Origin: an uncultured Ignavibacteria bacterium
GTDB taxonomy: Bacteria > Bacteroidota > Ignavibacteria > Tepidaquicellales > Tepidaquicellaceae
Assembly (NCBI GenBank): GCA_937974175.1
Contig: CALJIG010000079.1
Span: forward strand, 1 to 45,539
Direction of reading: 5' to 3'
Length of the DNA stretch: 45,539 nt
A program made the translations under genes and the position numbers. The notes beneath the pieces are model-generated. The model was given only the letters and a program-made list of their open reading frames with translations. It did no database searches and had not been told where the DNA came from. Shown here piece after piece: positions 8,694 through 16,539 of this stretch. Each line of letters starts with the position of its first letter. The stretch's first letter is position 1.

Positions 8694-8880
8694 AATGAAA
8701 TCCAACAGAGCTGCTGCGAAGAGATTCAAAGTAACAGCTACAGGGAAACTGAAAAGAAGTAAGTCTCACAAAAGACATATTTTAACAAAGAAGTCAAGCA
8801 AAAGAAAAAGACATCTTGGTACAGCTACCCTGGTTTCCATACCGGAAACAAGAAAAATGCTTAGATTAATCCAAGCATAA
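8686..8880 (+). CDS. rpmI: 50S ribosomal protein L35
   Basis: A 64-residue, strongly basic ribosomal protein of the large subunit. It begins MPKMKSNRAAAKRFKVTATG, the family signature, and continues with KRSKSHKRHIL. The length is typical. Its ATG overlaps the last eight bases of infC, which suggests translational coupling. rplT follows after 66 bases. Confidence 0.97.
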   Translation: MPKMKSNRAAAKRFKVTATGKLKRSKSHKRHILTKKSSKRKRHLGTATLVSIPETRKMLRLIQA

Positions 8881-8946
8881 TATACAATTATAAGCCTGCT
8901 TAAATGACGGGGAACGTATAATAATTTTAAAAATTAAAATAAACAA

Positions 8947-9294
8947 ATGCCACGTTCAAAAAACAAAGTCGCATCGCACAGAAGAAGAAAAAGAATCCTC
9001 GAGAAAGCTAAAGGATATTTCGGAGCGAGAAGTAAAGTCTATACAGTTGCAAAAAACTCCGTAGAAAAGGGTTTAACACACGCATACAAAGACAGAAAAA
9101 CAAAGAAGAGAGTTTACAGAAGCTTATGGATAACAAGAATTAACGCTGCTGCAAGATTGAATAACACTTCTTACTCAAAGTTAATTGATGCGTTAAACAA
9201 AAAGAATATTGATATAAACAGAAAAGTTCTTTCTGATTTAGCTTACAATAATCTTCCTGCATTCAATGAAATAGTAAGATTCGCTTTAGCGTAA
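8947..9294 (+). CDS. rplT: 50S ribosomal protein L20
   Basis: A 115-residue large-subunit assembly protein starting MPRSKNKVASHRRRKRIL, with the conserved SRSKV-type segment (GYFGARSKVYTVAK) and RRLWI-like SLWITRINAAAR. In other bacteria L20 represses its own operon by binding the leader; no such pseudoknot could be recognised in the 66 bases before it. An intrinsic terminator follows at 9327-9353, closing the thrS-infC-rpmI-rplT group. Confidence 0.97.
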   Translation: MPRSKNKVASHRRRKRILEKAKGYFGARSKVYTVAKNSVEKGLTHAYKDRKTKKRVYRSLWITRINAAARLNNTSYSKLIDALNKKNIDINRKVLSDLAYNNLPAFNEIVRFALA

Positions 9295-9326
9295 ATTTTT
9301 CTTTTACATTACGGTTATTTTTACAA

Positions 9327-9353
9327 AAGGCGAGCGAAAACTCGCCTTTATTA
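9327..9353 (+). terminator. Intrinsic terminator after rplT
   Basis: An 8-bp stem AAGGCGAG / CTCGCCTT with loop CGAAAA is followed by TATTATA. It stands 33 bases after the rplT stop. Confidence 0.8.
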
Positions 9354-9372
9354 TATATAATCCTTTTTGAAT

Positions 9373-10404
9373 ATGCTTGACAACTTAAAAAATATATCGG
9401 CTGAAGTAACGGATGAAATAAAATCGGTTAACGATTTAAACTCGCTGGAAGAATTCAGAATAAAATATTTAAGCAGAAAAGGAATTGTTGCCTCCCTGTT
9501 TGAAAATCTCAAAGACGTACCGAAAGAAGAAAAAGGCGCTTACGGAAAGCATCTTAACGAGTTAAAAAATCTCGTTAATAATCTTTTCGAAGAAAAGAAA
9601 AATTCCTTCGGCTCTGCTGAAGAAAAATCCGATATCGATATAACATTAGAAGGCAGAACCTACAATGAAGGTACACGCCATTTAATTTCTAAAGCACTTG
9701 AAGAAATTTCCTCCATATTTGTAAAGATCGGATTTAAAATTTACGACGGTCCTGAAATCGAAACTGAATTTCATAACTTCGATGCATTGAATACTCCTGA
9801 CTATCATCCTTCAAGAGATATGCAGGATACTTTTTATATAGATGAAAAGGGTAAACCTTCAAATGAAAATGGCAAAATTTTATTAAGAACACATACATCT
9901 CCGGGACAAATCCGCGCAATGCTGGGACATAAGCCGCCGATAAGAATTATTTTGCCGGGCAAAGTGTTCAGGAATGAAGCAATAAGCGCAAGAAGCTTAT
10001 CACAGTTTCATCAGATTGAAGGATTGTACGTTGATAAAGATGTTACATTCGGAGATTTAAAAGGTACGCTTGATTACTTCGCGAAACAATTTTTTGGTGA
10101 CGATTTAAAGACACGAATGAGGCCTTCGTTCTTCCCTTTCACTGAACCATCTGCTGAAGTTGATGTAGAGTGCTTCATCTGTAAAGGCGAAGGATGCAGG
10201 ATTTGTAAACATACAGGCTGGGTAGAAATTGCCGGCTGCGGAATGGTAAATCCTAAAGTATTTGAAAACGTCGGGTACGAAGAAGGCGAATACACCGGCT
10301 TTGCATTCGGTATGGGTATAGAGCGAACTATTATGGTGAAGTACGGAATTCCCGATATAAGGATGTTCTATGAAAATGATGTCAGATTTTTAAAGCAGTT
10401 TTAA
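9373..10404 (+). CDS. pheS: Phenylalanyl-tRNA synthetase alpha subunit
   Basis: Catalytic subunit of the alpha2-beta2 PheRS, 343 residues from the ATG at 9373 (a TTG six bases earlier is the alternative). An N-terminal coiled coil (about 1-85) precedes the class II core: FDALNTPDYHPSRDMQDTF, motif 2 region LRTHTSPGQIRAM and FRNEAISARS, FPFTEPSAEVDV, and motif 3 FGMGIERTIMVKYGI. A Cys-rich insert (CFICKGEGCRICKHTGW) is seen in PheS of several lineages. pheT is normally adjacent but is absent here; the next gene is a cyclophilin, so the beta subunit must be encoded outside the window. Confidence 0.95.
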   Translation: MLDNLKNISAEVTDEIKSVNDLNSLEEFRIKYLSRKGIVASLFENLKDVPKEEKGAYGKHLNELKNLVNNLFEEKKNSFGSAEEKSDIDITLEGRTYNEGTRHLISKALEEISSIFVKIGFKIYDGPEIETEFHNFDALNTPDYHPSRDMQDTFYIDEKGKPSNENGKILLRTHTSPGQIRAMLGHKPPIRIILPGKVFRNEAISARSLSQFHQIEGLYVDKDVTFGDLKGTLDYFAKQFFGDDLKTRMRPSFFPFTEPSAEVDVECFICKGEGCRICKHTGWVEIAGCGMVNPKVFENVGYEEGEYTGFAFGMGIERTIMVKYGIPDIRMFYENDVRFLKQF

Positions 10405-10424
10405 TTTAATTTTAAATAAAAAAA

Positions 10425-10973
10425 TTGAAAAACTTTTTAATATTATTTGCTGCAGCATTGCTTACAATGTTCTCTTCAGATTTCAACAAAGCAATTGCGC
10501 AAGAGAGCAATACAAAAGTAGCGCAGCTTGAAACTTCATTAGGCACAATAAAAATAAAATTATTTACCAAAGAAGCTCCGTTGACCTCACAAAATTTTAT
10601 TGATCTGATAAATAAAGGATTTTACGACGGAATAATTTTTCACAGAGTAATTGACGGATTTATGATTCAGGGCGGCGACCCAACAGGTACAGGTATGGGC
10701 GGCTCAGGTACAGTTATTCCTGATGAATTCAAAACAGGCTTATCTCACGGCAAGCCGGGAATACTATCCATGGCAAATGCAGGTCCGGGTACTACAAGCT
10801 CACAATTCTTTATTACTCTTACTCCACAAGCCAGACTTGACGGCGGCTATTCAATCTTCGGCGAAGTTATCGAAGGAATGGAAGTTGTAACAGCAATCGG
10901 AAAAGTTAAAACAGGCGTAAACGACAGACCTATAGAAGATGTAAAAATTATTAAAGCAACAATTTTAGAATAA
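10425..10973 (+). CDS. Secreted peptidyl-prolyl isomerase (cyclophilin), copy 1
   Basis: Cyclophilins catalyse cis-trans isomerisation before proline. The 182 residues begin with a signal peptide (about 1-26, ending NKAIAQ), so the protein should act in the periplasm. The active-site block IIFHRVIDGFMIQGGDP carries the conserved Arg, Phe and Gln. The start is a TTG at 10425, the only one placing the signal peptide correctly. It is the first of three tandem cyclophilins with near-identical cores, and begins 20 bases after pheS. Confidence 0.92.
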   Translation: MKNFLILFAAALLTMFSSDFNKAIAQESNTKVAQLETSLGTIKIKLFTKEAPLTSQNFIDLINKGFYDGIIFHRVIDGFMIQGGDPTGTGMGGSGTVIPDEFKTGLSHGKPGILSMANAGPGTTSSQFFITLTPQARLDGGYSIFGEVIEGMEVVTAIGKVKTGVNDRPIEDVKIIKATILE

Positions 10974-11004
10974 CAGTTTTATTTATAAAAACACATAAAC
11001 AAAA

Positions 11005-11685
11005 ATGAAAAAAATTAATTTATTGTTAACAGCATTTGTTCTCTTCGCATTTGTAATTGCAGGATGCGGAAAGAAAGAAGAGTCTACAACGACAACTACT
11101 CCGCAGACTACAACAAATACAACAACACCTGTACCGACAAAAGTTGATACTGTAAAAAAAGATACAGCTACAACTAAAGAAGATGCAAACGGCGACGAAA
11201 AGAAAACAGACACAAAAGGCAAGAACATTGTAAAGATGGAAACAACAATGGGAACAATAAAAATAAAATTGTTCACAAAAGAAGCTCCGATAACTACACA
11301 AAACTTTATTGATTTGATAAATAAAAAATTCTATGACGGAATTATCTTCCACAGAGTTATAGACGGCTTCATGATTCAGGGCGGTGACCCTAAAGGAACA
11401 GGAACAGGCGGTTCAGATAAGACAATTCAGGATGAATTTGGTCCGGGCTTAAAGCACAGCAAAGCAGGAATGCTTTCAATGGCTAACAGAGGCCCGAACA
11501 CAGGAACATCTCAGTTCTTCATTACGCTTGCACCGACACCACACTTAGACGGCAAACATGCAATCTTCGGTGAAGTTATCGGCGGTATGGATGTTGTAAA
11601 TAAAATAGGTAAAACAAAAACAGGACAAGGCGACAGACCTGTTGAAGAAATAAAGATGACTAAAGTAACAATGGTAGATAAGTGA
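11005..11685 (+). CDS. Lipoprotein peptidyl-prolyl isomerase (cyclophilin), copy 2
   Basis: 226 residues. A lipoprotein signal ends FVIAGC, making Cys21 the lipidated residue, so the enzyme should be tethered to a membrane facing the periplasm or surface. A Thr/Lys-rich linker (about 25-75), of low complexity, separates the anchor from the cyclophilin domain with IIFHRVIDGFMIQGGDP. It lies 31 bases after copy 1. A strong terminator at 11704-11736 follows. Long antisense reading frames over the linker are artefacts of its Thr/Lys codons. Confidence 0.93.
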   Translation: MKKINLLLTAFVLFAFVIAGCGKKEESTTTTTPQTTTNTTTPVPTKVDTVKKDTATTKEDANGDEKKTDTKGKNIVKMETTMGTIKIKLFTKEAPITTQNFIDLINKKFYDGIIFHRVIDGFMIQGGDPKGTGTGGSDKTIQDEFGPGLKHSKAGMLSMANRGPNTGTSQFFITLAPTPHLDGKHAIFGEVIGGMDVVNKIGKTKTGQGDRPVEEIKMTKVTMVDK

Positions 11686-11703
11686 TAATGAGTTTTTTAA
11701 AAT

Positions 11704-11736
11704 CCCGATCCCGCTAAAGCAGGATCGGGTTTTTTT
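11704..11736 (+). terminator. Intrinsic terminator after cyclophilin 2
   Basis: Stem CCCGATCC / GGATCGGG, extendable inward by GC/GC, is followed directly by seven T residues (11730-11736). It ends the transcript of cyclophilins 1 and 2. Confidence 0.9.
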
Positions 11737-11754
11737 ATGTCTAATTTTCATCCG

Positions 11755-11782
11755 ACCTTACAGGATTGAAAACCTGTCAGGT
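11755..11782. repeat. 28-bp palindromic element, copy 3
   Basis: ACCTTACAGG - ATTGAAAA - CCTGTCAGGT: the same element as at 5615, with one arm change and one spacer change. Confidence 0.8.
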
Positions 11783-11843
11783 CAAATTTATTTGTAATTA
11801 ACAATGTTCTCAAAAATATTTTAACGAAAAAAAAATCTCTCAC

Positions 11844-12317
11844 ATGGAAACTCCAGAAAAAAACATTATGATGGAAACCAATATGGGTAACATCAAAATT
11901 AAATTATTCATGAAGGAAGCTCCGCTTACTGCCGGCAACTTTCTTTCGCTCGCTGAAAAAGGATTTTACGACGGAATCATTTTTCACAGAGTGATTGACC
12001 AGTTCATGATTCAGGGCGGAGACCCGACAGGAACAGGCCGCGGCGGCTCAGGCAATAAAATTAAAGATGAGTTCGGTGACGGATTGATTCACAATAAGCC
12101 GGGAATGCTCTCAATGGCTAATGCCGGACCTAACTCAGGCGATTCGCAGTTCTTTATCACTCTAGTTCCTACTCCATGGCTTGACGGCAAACATGCTATC
12201 TTCGGTGAAGTTATTGAAGGAATGGATATAGTTGAAAAAATTGGTAAGACAAAAGTTGACCATTATGATAAACCTGTTGAAGATGTTGTGATGACAAAAG
12301 TGTATGCAGTAGAGTAG
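11844..12317 (+). CDS. Cytosolic peptidyl-prolyl isomerase (cyclophilin), copy 3
   Basis: 157 residues with no signal sequence, so cytosolic. The whole protein is the cyclophilin fold, with IIFHRVIDQFMIQGGDP and the family's NAGPNSGDSQFFITL. It is highly similar to the domains of the two preceding genes but is separated from them by a terminator and a palindromic element, so it is probably transcribed alone. An internal ATG at 11868 is an alternative start. Confidence 0.93.
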   Translation: METPEKNIMMETNMGNIKIKLFMKEAPLTAGNFLSLAEKGFYDGIIFHRVIDQFMIQGGDPTGTGRGGSGNKIKDEFGDGLIHNKPGMLSMANAGPNSGDSQFFITLVPTPWLDGKHAIFGEVIEGMDIVEKIGKTKVDHYDKPVEDVVMTKVYAVE

Positions 12318-12338
12318 TATAATATTTTGGGGTGTATT

Positions 12339-12380
12339 GATACCGCCCCCTTAATCCCCCTCCTTGTATAGGAGGGGGAA
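12339..12380. repeat. Palindromic element of the CCCCCTCCTT family
   Basis: GATACCGCCCCCT precedes an inverted repeat CCCCCTCCT / AGGAGGGGG (12356-12364 and 12370-12378). The same extended pattern occurs in the opposite orientation at 37016-37053. Confidence 0.8.
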
Positions 12381-12416
12381 ACTCATTTATCTGTAAGACA
12401 TAACTACTCAATTCCC

Positions 12417-12450
12417 AATACTCAATACTCAATACTTAATACTTAATACT
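12417..12450. repeat. 7-base tandem repeat
   Basis: AATACTC occurs twice, then AATACTT twice, then a partial unit AATACT, between the third cyclophilin gene and holA. It is the type of microsatellite that can change length by slippage. Confidence 0.75.
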
Positions 12451-12500
12451 AAAATAATATCACTTATCCTTTCATTATATTTTATTAAATTGTACTCTAT

Positions 12501-13523
12501 ATGAAAGGTGCTTCAGCCTCAAATCTTTCCTACAAAGAATTTACACTGGATATCAGCAAAGGCAAAATTCCCCCTAATTTAGTTCTGGCTTCAAAATATA
12601 AAATCATTACTTCTATATTATTAAAGAGCATTGCTCAGAAATTTTTAGAAGAAGAGAAGATAACTGAAGAGACTCTGAAGTACTATTACGCCGATGATAA
12701 AAACTTTGAAGAAATGATGGGTGAAAGCATGAACGTAAGTTTCTTTTCATCAAAAAAAGTTTTAGTATATAAGAATTTCAAGAAGCTTTTAAAAGATGAC
12801 AGGGAGTTATTTTTAAGATATCTGAATAATTATAATCCGGATACACTTATTATTTTACTTGCAAACGATTTTGCTGATATTGCCGATAATGTGGGAGATA
12901 TATCTCACGGTAATCTGAAAGTAATAAACGTAAAAGATTTTTCCGATGCAGAGCTTTTTAACTGGGTAAAAGAGTTATTTGAGGGTTATGAAATAAGCGA
13001 TGAAAATATAAATTATTTTGTTGCACTTTCGGGAAGCTCAGTTGATGAATTATATAATGAAACTGAGAAGCTGAAGATTTTTGCTTTCAAAGAAAAAGTT
13101 ATAACGAAGGAAATAATAAATCTAAGCTCAGGAATCTCCCGTGACTTCGATGAGAATGATTTTCTTTTAGCAGTGCTTACTAAAAATTTTGATAAAGCGC
13201 TTGCCATATATGATAAGCTCTCTTTGCAGAGAGATGTAGAGATATATTTAATGTATCTTATCAGCAATGCCTTTATCGGTATTACAAAACTTTTTGACCC
13301 ATCTATAGCCGCCTATAGTAAGGATTTAAAAAGAATATTGAAGTTGTGGTTTGGTTCAGATAAATTGTTAGCTACGCTGAAGGAATACAAGGACTCGACA
13401 AATTTGCCGGCAGTAAAAGAGCATTTGCAGAGGATTTTTGAGGTTGATAAGCTGTTAAAAACATCTAATCCCGATAAAAAAAACGTAATAACTAACTTAA
13501 TTTTTAGTTTAACTCATACTTAA
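12501..13523 (+). CDS. holA: DNA polymerase III delta subunit (clamp loader)
   Basis: Opens the sliding clamp during its loading on DNA. The 340-residue length equals the family norm. The N-terminal AAA+-like region lacks Walker motifs, as in delta subunits, with FFSSKKVLVYKNF corresponding to the conserved strand. LSGSSVDELYNETEKLKIF is the hallmark HolA segment, and FDENDFLLAVLTKNFDKALAI marks the third domain. It stands alone between a repeat-rich gap and an ECF sigma gene. Confidence 0.9.
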   Translation: MKGASASNLSYKEFTLDISKGKIPPNLVLASKYKIITSILLKSIAQKFLEEEKITEETLKYYYADDKNFEEMMGESMNVSFFSSKKVLVYKNFKKLLKDDRELFLRYLNNYNPDTLIILLANDFADIADNVGDISHGNLKVINVKDFSDAELFNWVKELFEGYEISDENINYFVALSGSSVDELYNETEKLKIFAFKEKVITKEIINLSSGISRDFDENDFLLAVLTKNFDKALAIYDKLSLQRDVEIYLMYLISNAFIGITKLFDPSIAAYSKDLKRILKLWFGSDKLLATLKEYKDSTNLPAVKEHLQRIFEVDKLLKTSNPDKKNVITNLIFSLTHT

Positions 13524-13578
13524 TAGAGACTATCGGCGGAACATTTTACAATTTAATTAGTATATAAATTAAGCTTTA

Positions 13579-14181
13579 ATGCTTTTAAAATCGAATTCCG
13601 TTTATAAAGGTTATACCGATGAACAGCTGATAGCCGAATTCCAGCAGGAAAAAGTTGAGGCGTTCAATGAGATCGTTCACAGGTATAAGGATAAGCTGAT
13701 AAACTTTTTATTCAGATATACCGGCAGCCGCGAAGAGGCTGAGGACCTTGCACAGGATACTTTTCTGAAACTGTATAAATCAAAGCATTTATACAAAGAG
13801 ATAGCAAAGTTTTCTACATGGTTCTATACAATTGCAATTAATATTGCAAAAACGAATTTAAGAAAGAAGAAGAATTACAGTTCAATTTCTATAAGCGATT
13901 TTGACCCCGATGGCGAAAAAGATTTTGATTTAAAGGCCGATGTTTTATCTCCCGAGGAAACGGCTCAGGCAGGAATTGAAAACGAATTTATTCAGCAGGC
14001 AATTAACTCGCTTGATGATAAGTTCAAAGAAGTAATAATCCTGCGGGACATTCAGGATATGGATTATGAAGAGATAGCTGAAATTATGAAGCTGCCACTT
14101 GGCACAGTGAAATCACGGATTAACAGAGGACGCGAGAAGCTTAAAGAATTGTTACAGGATATATATAAACCGAATTCCTAA
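13579..14181 (+). CDS. ECF-type RNA polymerase sigma factor
   Basis: 200 residues with the two domains of group 4 sigma factors. Region 2 (about 25-95) contains EEAEDLAQDTFLKLY and FSTWFYTIAINIAK, which contact the -10 element. Region 4 (about 135-190) contains ILRDIQDMDYEEIAEIM and GTVKSRINRGREKLK, the -35 helix-turn-helix. The gene following 48 bases later encodes a single-pass membrane protein in the place where anti-sigma factors are usual. Its signal and target promoters are unknown. Confidence 0.93.
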   Translation: MLLKSNSVYKGYTDEQLIAEFQQEKVEAFNEIVHRYKDKLINFLFRYTGSREEAEDLAQDTFLKLYKSKHLYKEIAKFSTWFYTIAINIAKTNLRKKKNYSSISISDFDPDGEKDFDLKADVLSPEETAQAGIENEFIQQAINSLDDKFKEVIILRDIQDMDYEEIAEIMKLPLGTVKSRINRGREKLKELLQDIYKPNS

Positions 14182-14229
14182 TTTTATAAACTTAAGGGAG
14201 AATTAATTATAAATTAATTTTACAATGCT

Positions 14230-15066
14230 GTGGAACACGAAAACGAAAATTTAGACATTAGAGAAAAATTATTACGACTTCCTAAATTACAAGCCGACGA
14301 AAATTTTCTGAAAAGACTTCAGATTCAAATCGATATTTTAGATTCTGAAGAACGAACAAGAGACGTTGTTGTTAAAGGCACGGCCTCTTCTTATTTCAAA
14401 AACTTATTCGGTGCGCGACTTGTACCTGCCTTAGGTATTTCATCAATAGTTGTAGCAGCATTTTTAGTGTACTTCATTTTAGGAGATAAGAAAGATGCAG
14501 TTGTAACTAATATGACGGGCAATAAGAATACGGAAACTGTTATCACTAAAGAAGAACCCGGCATTACTAACTCTGCCCCTGTAACAGAAAATAAAGAGCT
14601 TGCAAAAAACGAAGAGAACGATTCTAAAGATAAAGTTGTAACAAGAACACAAGAGACTCCCCGCGAAACACAAGAGCAGATTACAACAAGCAAATCATTG
14701 CAGCCTAAGGTAACGGATGAAAGAATTGTATCTCCGCCTAAGACTGATGTTAAATCAAACACGGCTATAGATATAGAGCAGAGCGGAACAAAAATTGAGC
14801 AAAAACCAAATCCGGTTACTTCTAACGAAAGAAAAACTACCGACAAAATAAAAGATGCTGAGCCTAAAAAAGAGACTATGAAAACTGAAAGCCCGACAGC
14901 ATCAGTTGACCAGGAAAAAACTATAAATGAAGGCGGAAGAGGAAAATCAGACACAAATACTAGCAAAAATCCGCAATCCAGCCCAAAACCAAAGAAAAAA
15001 ACAGTAGACGGAGTTATAGATATAAATAAATCCGTGCTGGAATCTTTAAGAGATAAGTTAAAATAA
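14230..15066 (+). CDS. Putative membrane partner (anti-sigma-like) of the ECF sigma factor
   Basis: 278 residues, GTG start. An N-terminal cytosolic helical part (about 1-65) is followed by one membrane helix (about 75-95) and a long Lys/Thr/Glu-rich, low-complexity domain that would lie in the periplasm. It follows the sigma gene, which suggests an anti-sigma role. No zinc-binding His-x3-Cys-x2-Cys motif and no recognisable ASD sequence are present, so the role is inferred from position and topology only. An antisense reading frame of 191 codons across the low-complexity part is not a gene. Confidence 0.6.
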   Translation: MEHENENLDIREKLLRLPKLQADENFLKRLQIQIDILDSEERTRDVVVKGTASSYFKNLFGARLVPALGISSIVVAAFLVYFILGDKKDAVVTNMTGNKNTETVITKEEPGITNSAPVTENKELAKNEENDSKDKVVTRTQETPRETQEQITTSKSLQPKVTDERIVSPPKTDVKSNTAIDIEQSGTKIEQKPNPVTSNERKTTDKIKDAEPKKETMKTESPTASVDQEKTINEGGRGKSDTNTSKNPQSSPKPKKKTVDGVIDINKSVLESLRDKLK

Positions 15067-15150
15067 TTCCCCCGCTGTTTTTAAATTTCTATTAATATTT
15101 TTAATAGCTAATTTTGTATTAAACTTATTACACTTCCCCACATCTAACTA

Positions 15151-15402
15151 ATGAAATTCAGCTCAAAAATTAAAATTACTTTACGCAAAAGTATTTTAGA
15201 CCCGCAGGGAAAAGCAATTGAACACTCGTTGAAATCAATCGGGTACGATTCTATTTTAGATACACGCATCGGAAAGTTTATTGAGCTTCTTGTTGAAGCC
15301 GACTCTCCCGAAAAAGCAAAACAAATTACAGATGATGCCTGCAAGAAACTGCTCGCAAATCCTGTAATGGAAGATTATGAATTTGAAACGACAGAGCTAT
15401 AA
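15151..15402 (+). CDS. purS: Phosphoribosylformylglycinamidine synthase subunit PurS
   Basis: Small structural subunit of the three-part FGAM synthase (PurS-PurQ-PurL) in purine synthesis. 83 residues, the normal length, with KILDPQGKAI-like KSILDPQGKAIEHSL and the C-terminal NPVMEDYEFE. Its stop overlaps the purQ start by one base (TAATG), a sign of coupled translation. purL is not in the window. Confidence 0.95.
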   Translation: MKFSSKIKITLRKSILDPQGKAIEHSLKSIGYDSILDTRIGKFIELLVEADSPEKAKQITDDACKKLLANPVMEDYEFETTEL

Positions 15403-16073
15403 TGAGTAAGGCAAAGATTGGTGTAGTAGTTTTCCCGGGTTCAAATTGCGACCATGATGCGTACAATGTATGCAAGCATGTGCTTAATGCGGATACAAAA
15501 TTTTTATGGCATAAAGACGGAAGCATTGAAGACAGAAATGTAATCATTCTACCCGGCGGATTTTCATACGGTGATTATTTAAGATGCGGAGCGATTTCAA
15601 GATTCTCTTCGATAATGACTGATGTTATTCGATTTGCAGATAACGGTGGTATTGTAATAGGAATTTGTAACGGATTTCAGGTGCTATGTGAATCCGGATT
15701 GCTTCCCGGAGCGCTGCTAAGGAATGAAAATCTGAAGTTTATATGCAAAACTGTTTCATTGAAAGTAGAAAATAATAAGAGTATTTTTACAGGCAAATAC
15801 GATATAAAGGAAGATATTAATATTCCTATTGCCCACGGCGAAGGAAATTATTACTGCGATGAAAATACACTGAGCGAATTGATTAGCAATAACCAGATTT
15901 TATTCAGCTATAATGAGAATCCGAACGGTTCTTTATTCAATATAGCAGGAATACAAAGCAAACACAGAAACGTTTTAGGAATGATGCCGCATCCGGAAAG
16001 AGCCTCTGAAAAGCTGCTCGGAAACGATGATGGAAAGAGATTGTTTGAAAGCGTTGTAGAAAGTATATTATAA
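15402..16073 (+). CDS. purQ: Phosphoribosylformylglycinamidine synthase subunit PurQ
   Basis: Glutaminase subunit of FGAM synthase that delivers ammonia to PurL; 223 residues. The class I amidotransferase nucleophile is in GICNGFQ, and the His/Glu partners are in MMPHPERASE. The N-terminal FPGSNCDHDA is specific to PurQ. It overlaps purS by one base. A small membrane-protein gene and tatA follow on the same strand. Confidence 0.96.
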   Translation: MSKAKIGVVVFPGSNCDHDAYNVCKHVLNADTKFLWHKDGSIEDRNVIILPGGFSYGDYLRCGAISRFSSIMTDVIRFADNGGIVIGICNGFQVLCESGLLPGALLRNENLKFICKTVSLKVENNKSIFTGKYDIKEDINIPIAHGEGNYYCDENTLSELISNNQILFSYNENPNGSLFNIAGIQSKHRNVLGMMPHPERASEKLLGNDDGKRLFESVVESIL

Positions 16074-16089
16074 TTACTTACATTTAAGT

Positions 16090-16236
16090 ATGCATAAAGT
16101 CTTAGCAGAATCAGGTACAGGAGAAATAATTTTACCAATGATTTTGGTGATGATTTTTTTATTACTAATTGTAATTGGACCAATTAACGGTATAATACAG
16201 ATTGTGAAACAAGCACAAAAAAATAAACTAAATTAA
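16090..16236 (+). CDS. Small single-pass membrane protein (48 residues)
   Basis: An open frame from ATG 16090 to TAA 16234-16236 encodes 48 residues. Residues ~13-37 are almost wholly hydrophobic (EIILPMILVMIFLLLIVIGP), followed by a short basic tail ending KQAQKNKLN. It fills the gap between purQ (16 bases upstream) and tatA (5 bases downstream) exactly, which argues for a real gene. No family is recognised. A link to TatA, another small membrane protein, is only positional. Confidence 0.55.
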   Translation: MHKVLAESGTGEIILPMILVMIFLLLIVIGPINGIIQIVKQAQKNKLN

Positions 16237-16241
16237 TTAAC

Positions 16242-16427
16242 ATGTTTGGATTAGGAACTCCCGAAATAATATTAATAGCCATCGTGATTTTAGTATTGTT
16301 TGGAGCGAAGAAAATCCCTGATTTAATGCAGGGACTCGGAAAAGGAATTAAAGAATTCAAAAAAGCTTCTAACGATATCAAAGAAGATATTACAAGTAAC
16401 GATAACGATAAAAAACCGGCTGCTTAA
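16242..16427 (+). CDS. tatA: Sec-independent protein translocase TatA/E
   Basis: Pore-forming component of the twin-arginine export system. 61 residues: a membrane helix (about 5-21) after MFGLGTPEI, the conserved FGAKKIPDL hinge, an amphipathic helix (MQGLGKGIKEFKK), then an acidic tail. tatB and tatC are not adjacent. A terminator-like hairpin follows at 16485-16514. Confidence 0.95.
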   Translation: MFGLGTPEIILIAIVILVLFGAKKIPDLMQGLGKGIKEFKKASNDIKEDITSNDNDKKPAA

Positions 16428-16484
16428 TTTCATAAATTATTCAGTTTAGAAATTTAAATTCGATTCTTTAATTAATAATTACCT

Positions 16485-16520
16485 AAAAGGGATTTATATT
16501 TGTAAATCCCTTTTGCTTTA
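16485..16520 (+). terminator. Terminator-like hairpin after tatA
   Basis: A 12-bp perfect stem AAAAGGGATTTA / TAAATCCCTTTT with loop TATTTG is followed by GCTTTA. The A-run and T-run at its edges make it potentially active on both strands. Confidence 0.75.
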
Positions 16521-16539
16521 TTCCTAAAATTACTTTTAT

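Noticed and set aside
11026..11352. 108-codon frame antisense to the lipoprotein cyclophilin
   Set aside because: Cys/Phe-rich shadow of the Thr/Lys linker, overlapping a certain gene.
12417..12450. Possible CRISPR-like array
   Set aside because: The unit is 7 bases and directly tandem with no spacers; no cas genes are in the window.
14391..14966. 191-codon frame antisense to the sigma partner gene
   Set aside because: It mirrors low-complexity Lys/Thr/Glu codons; the plus-strand gene has the sensible start, membrane helix and context.
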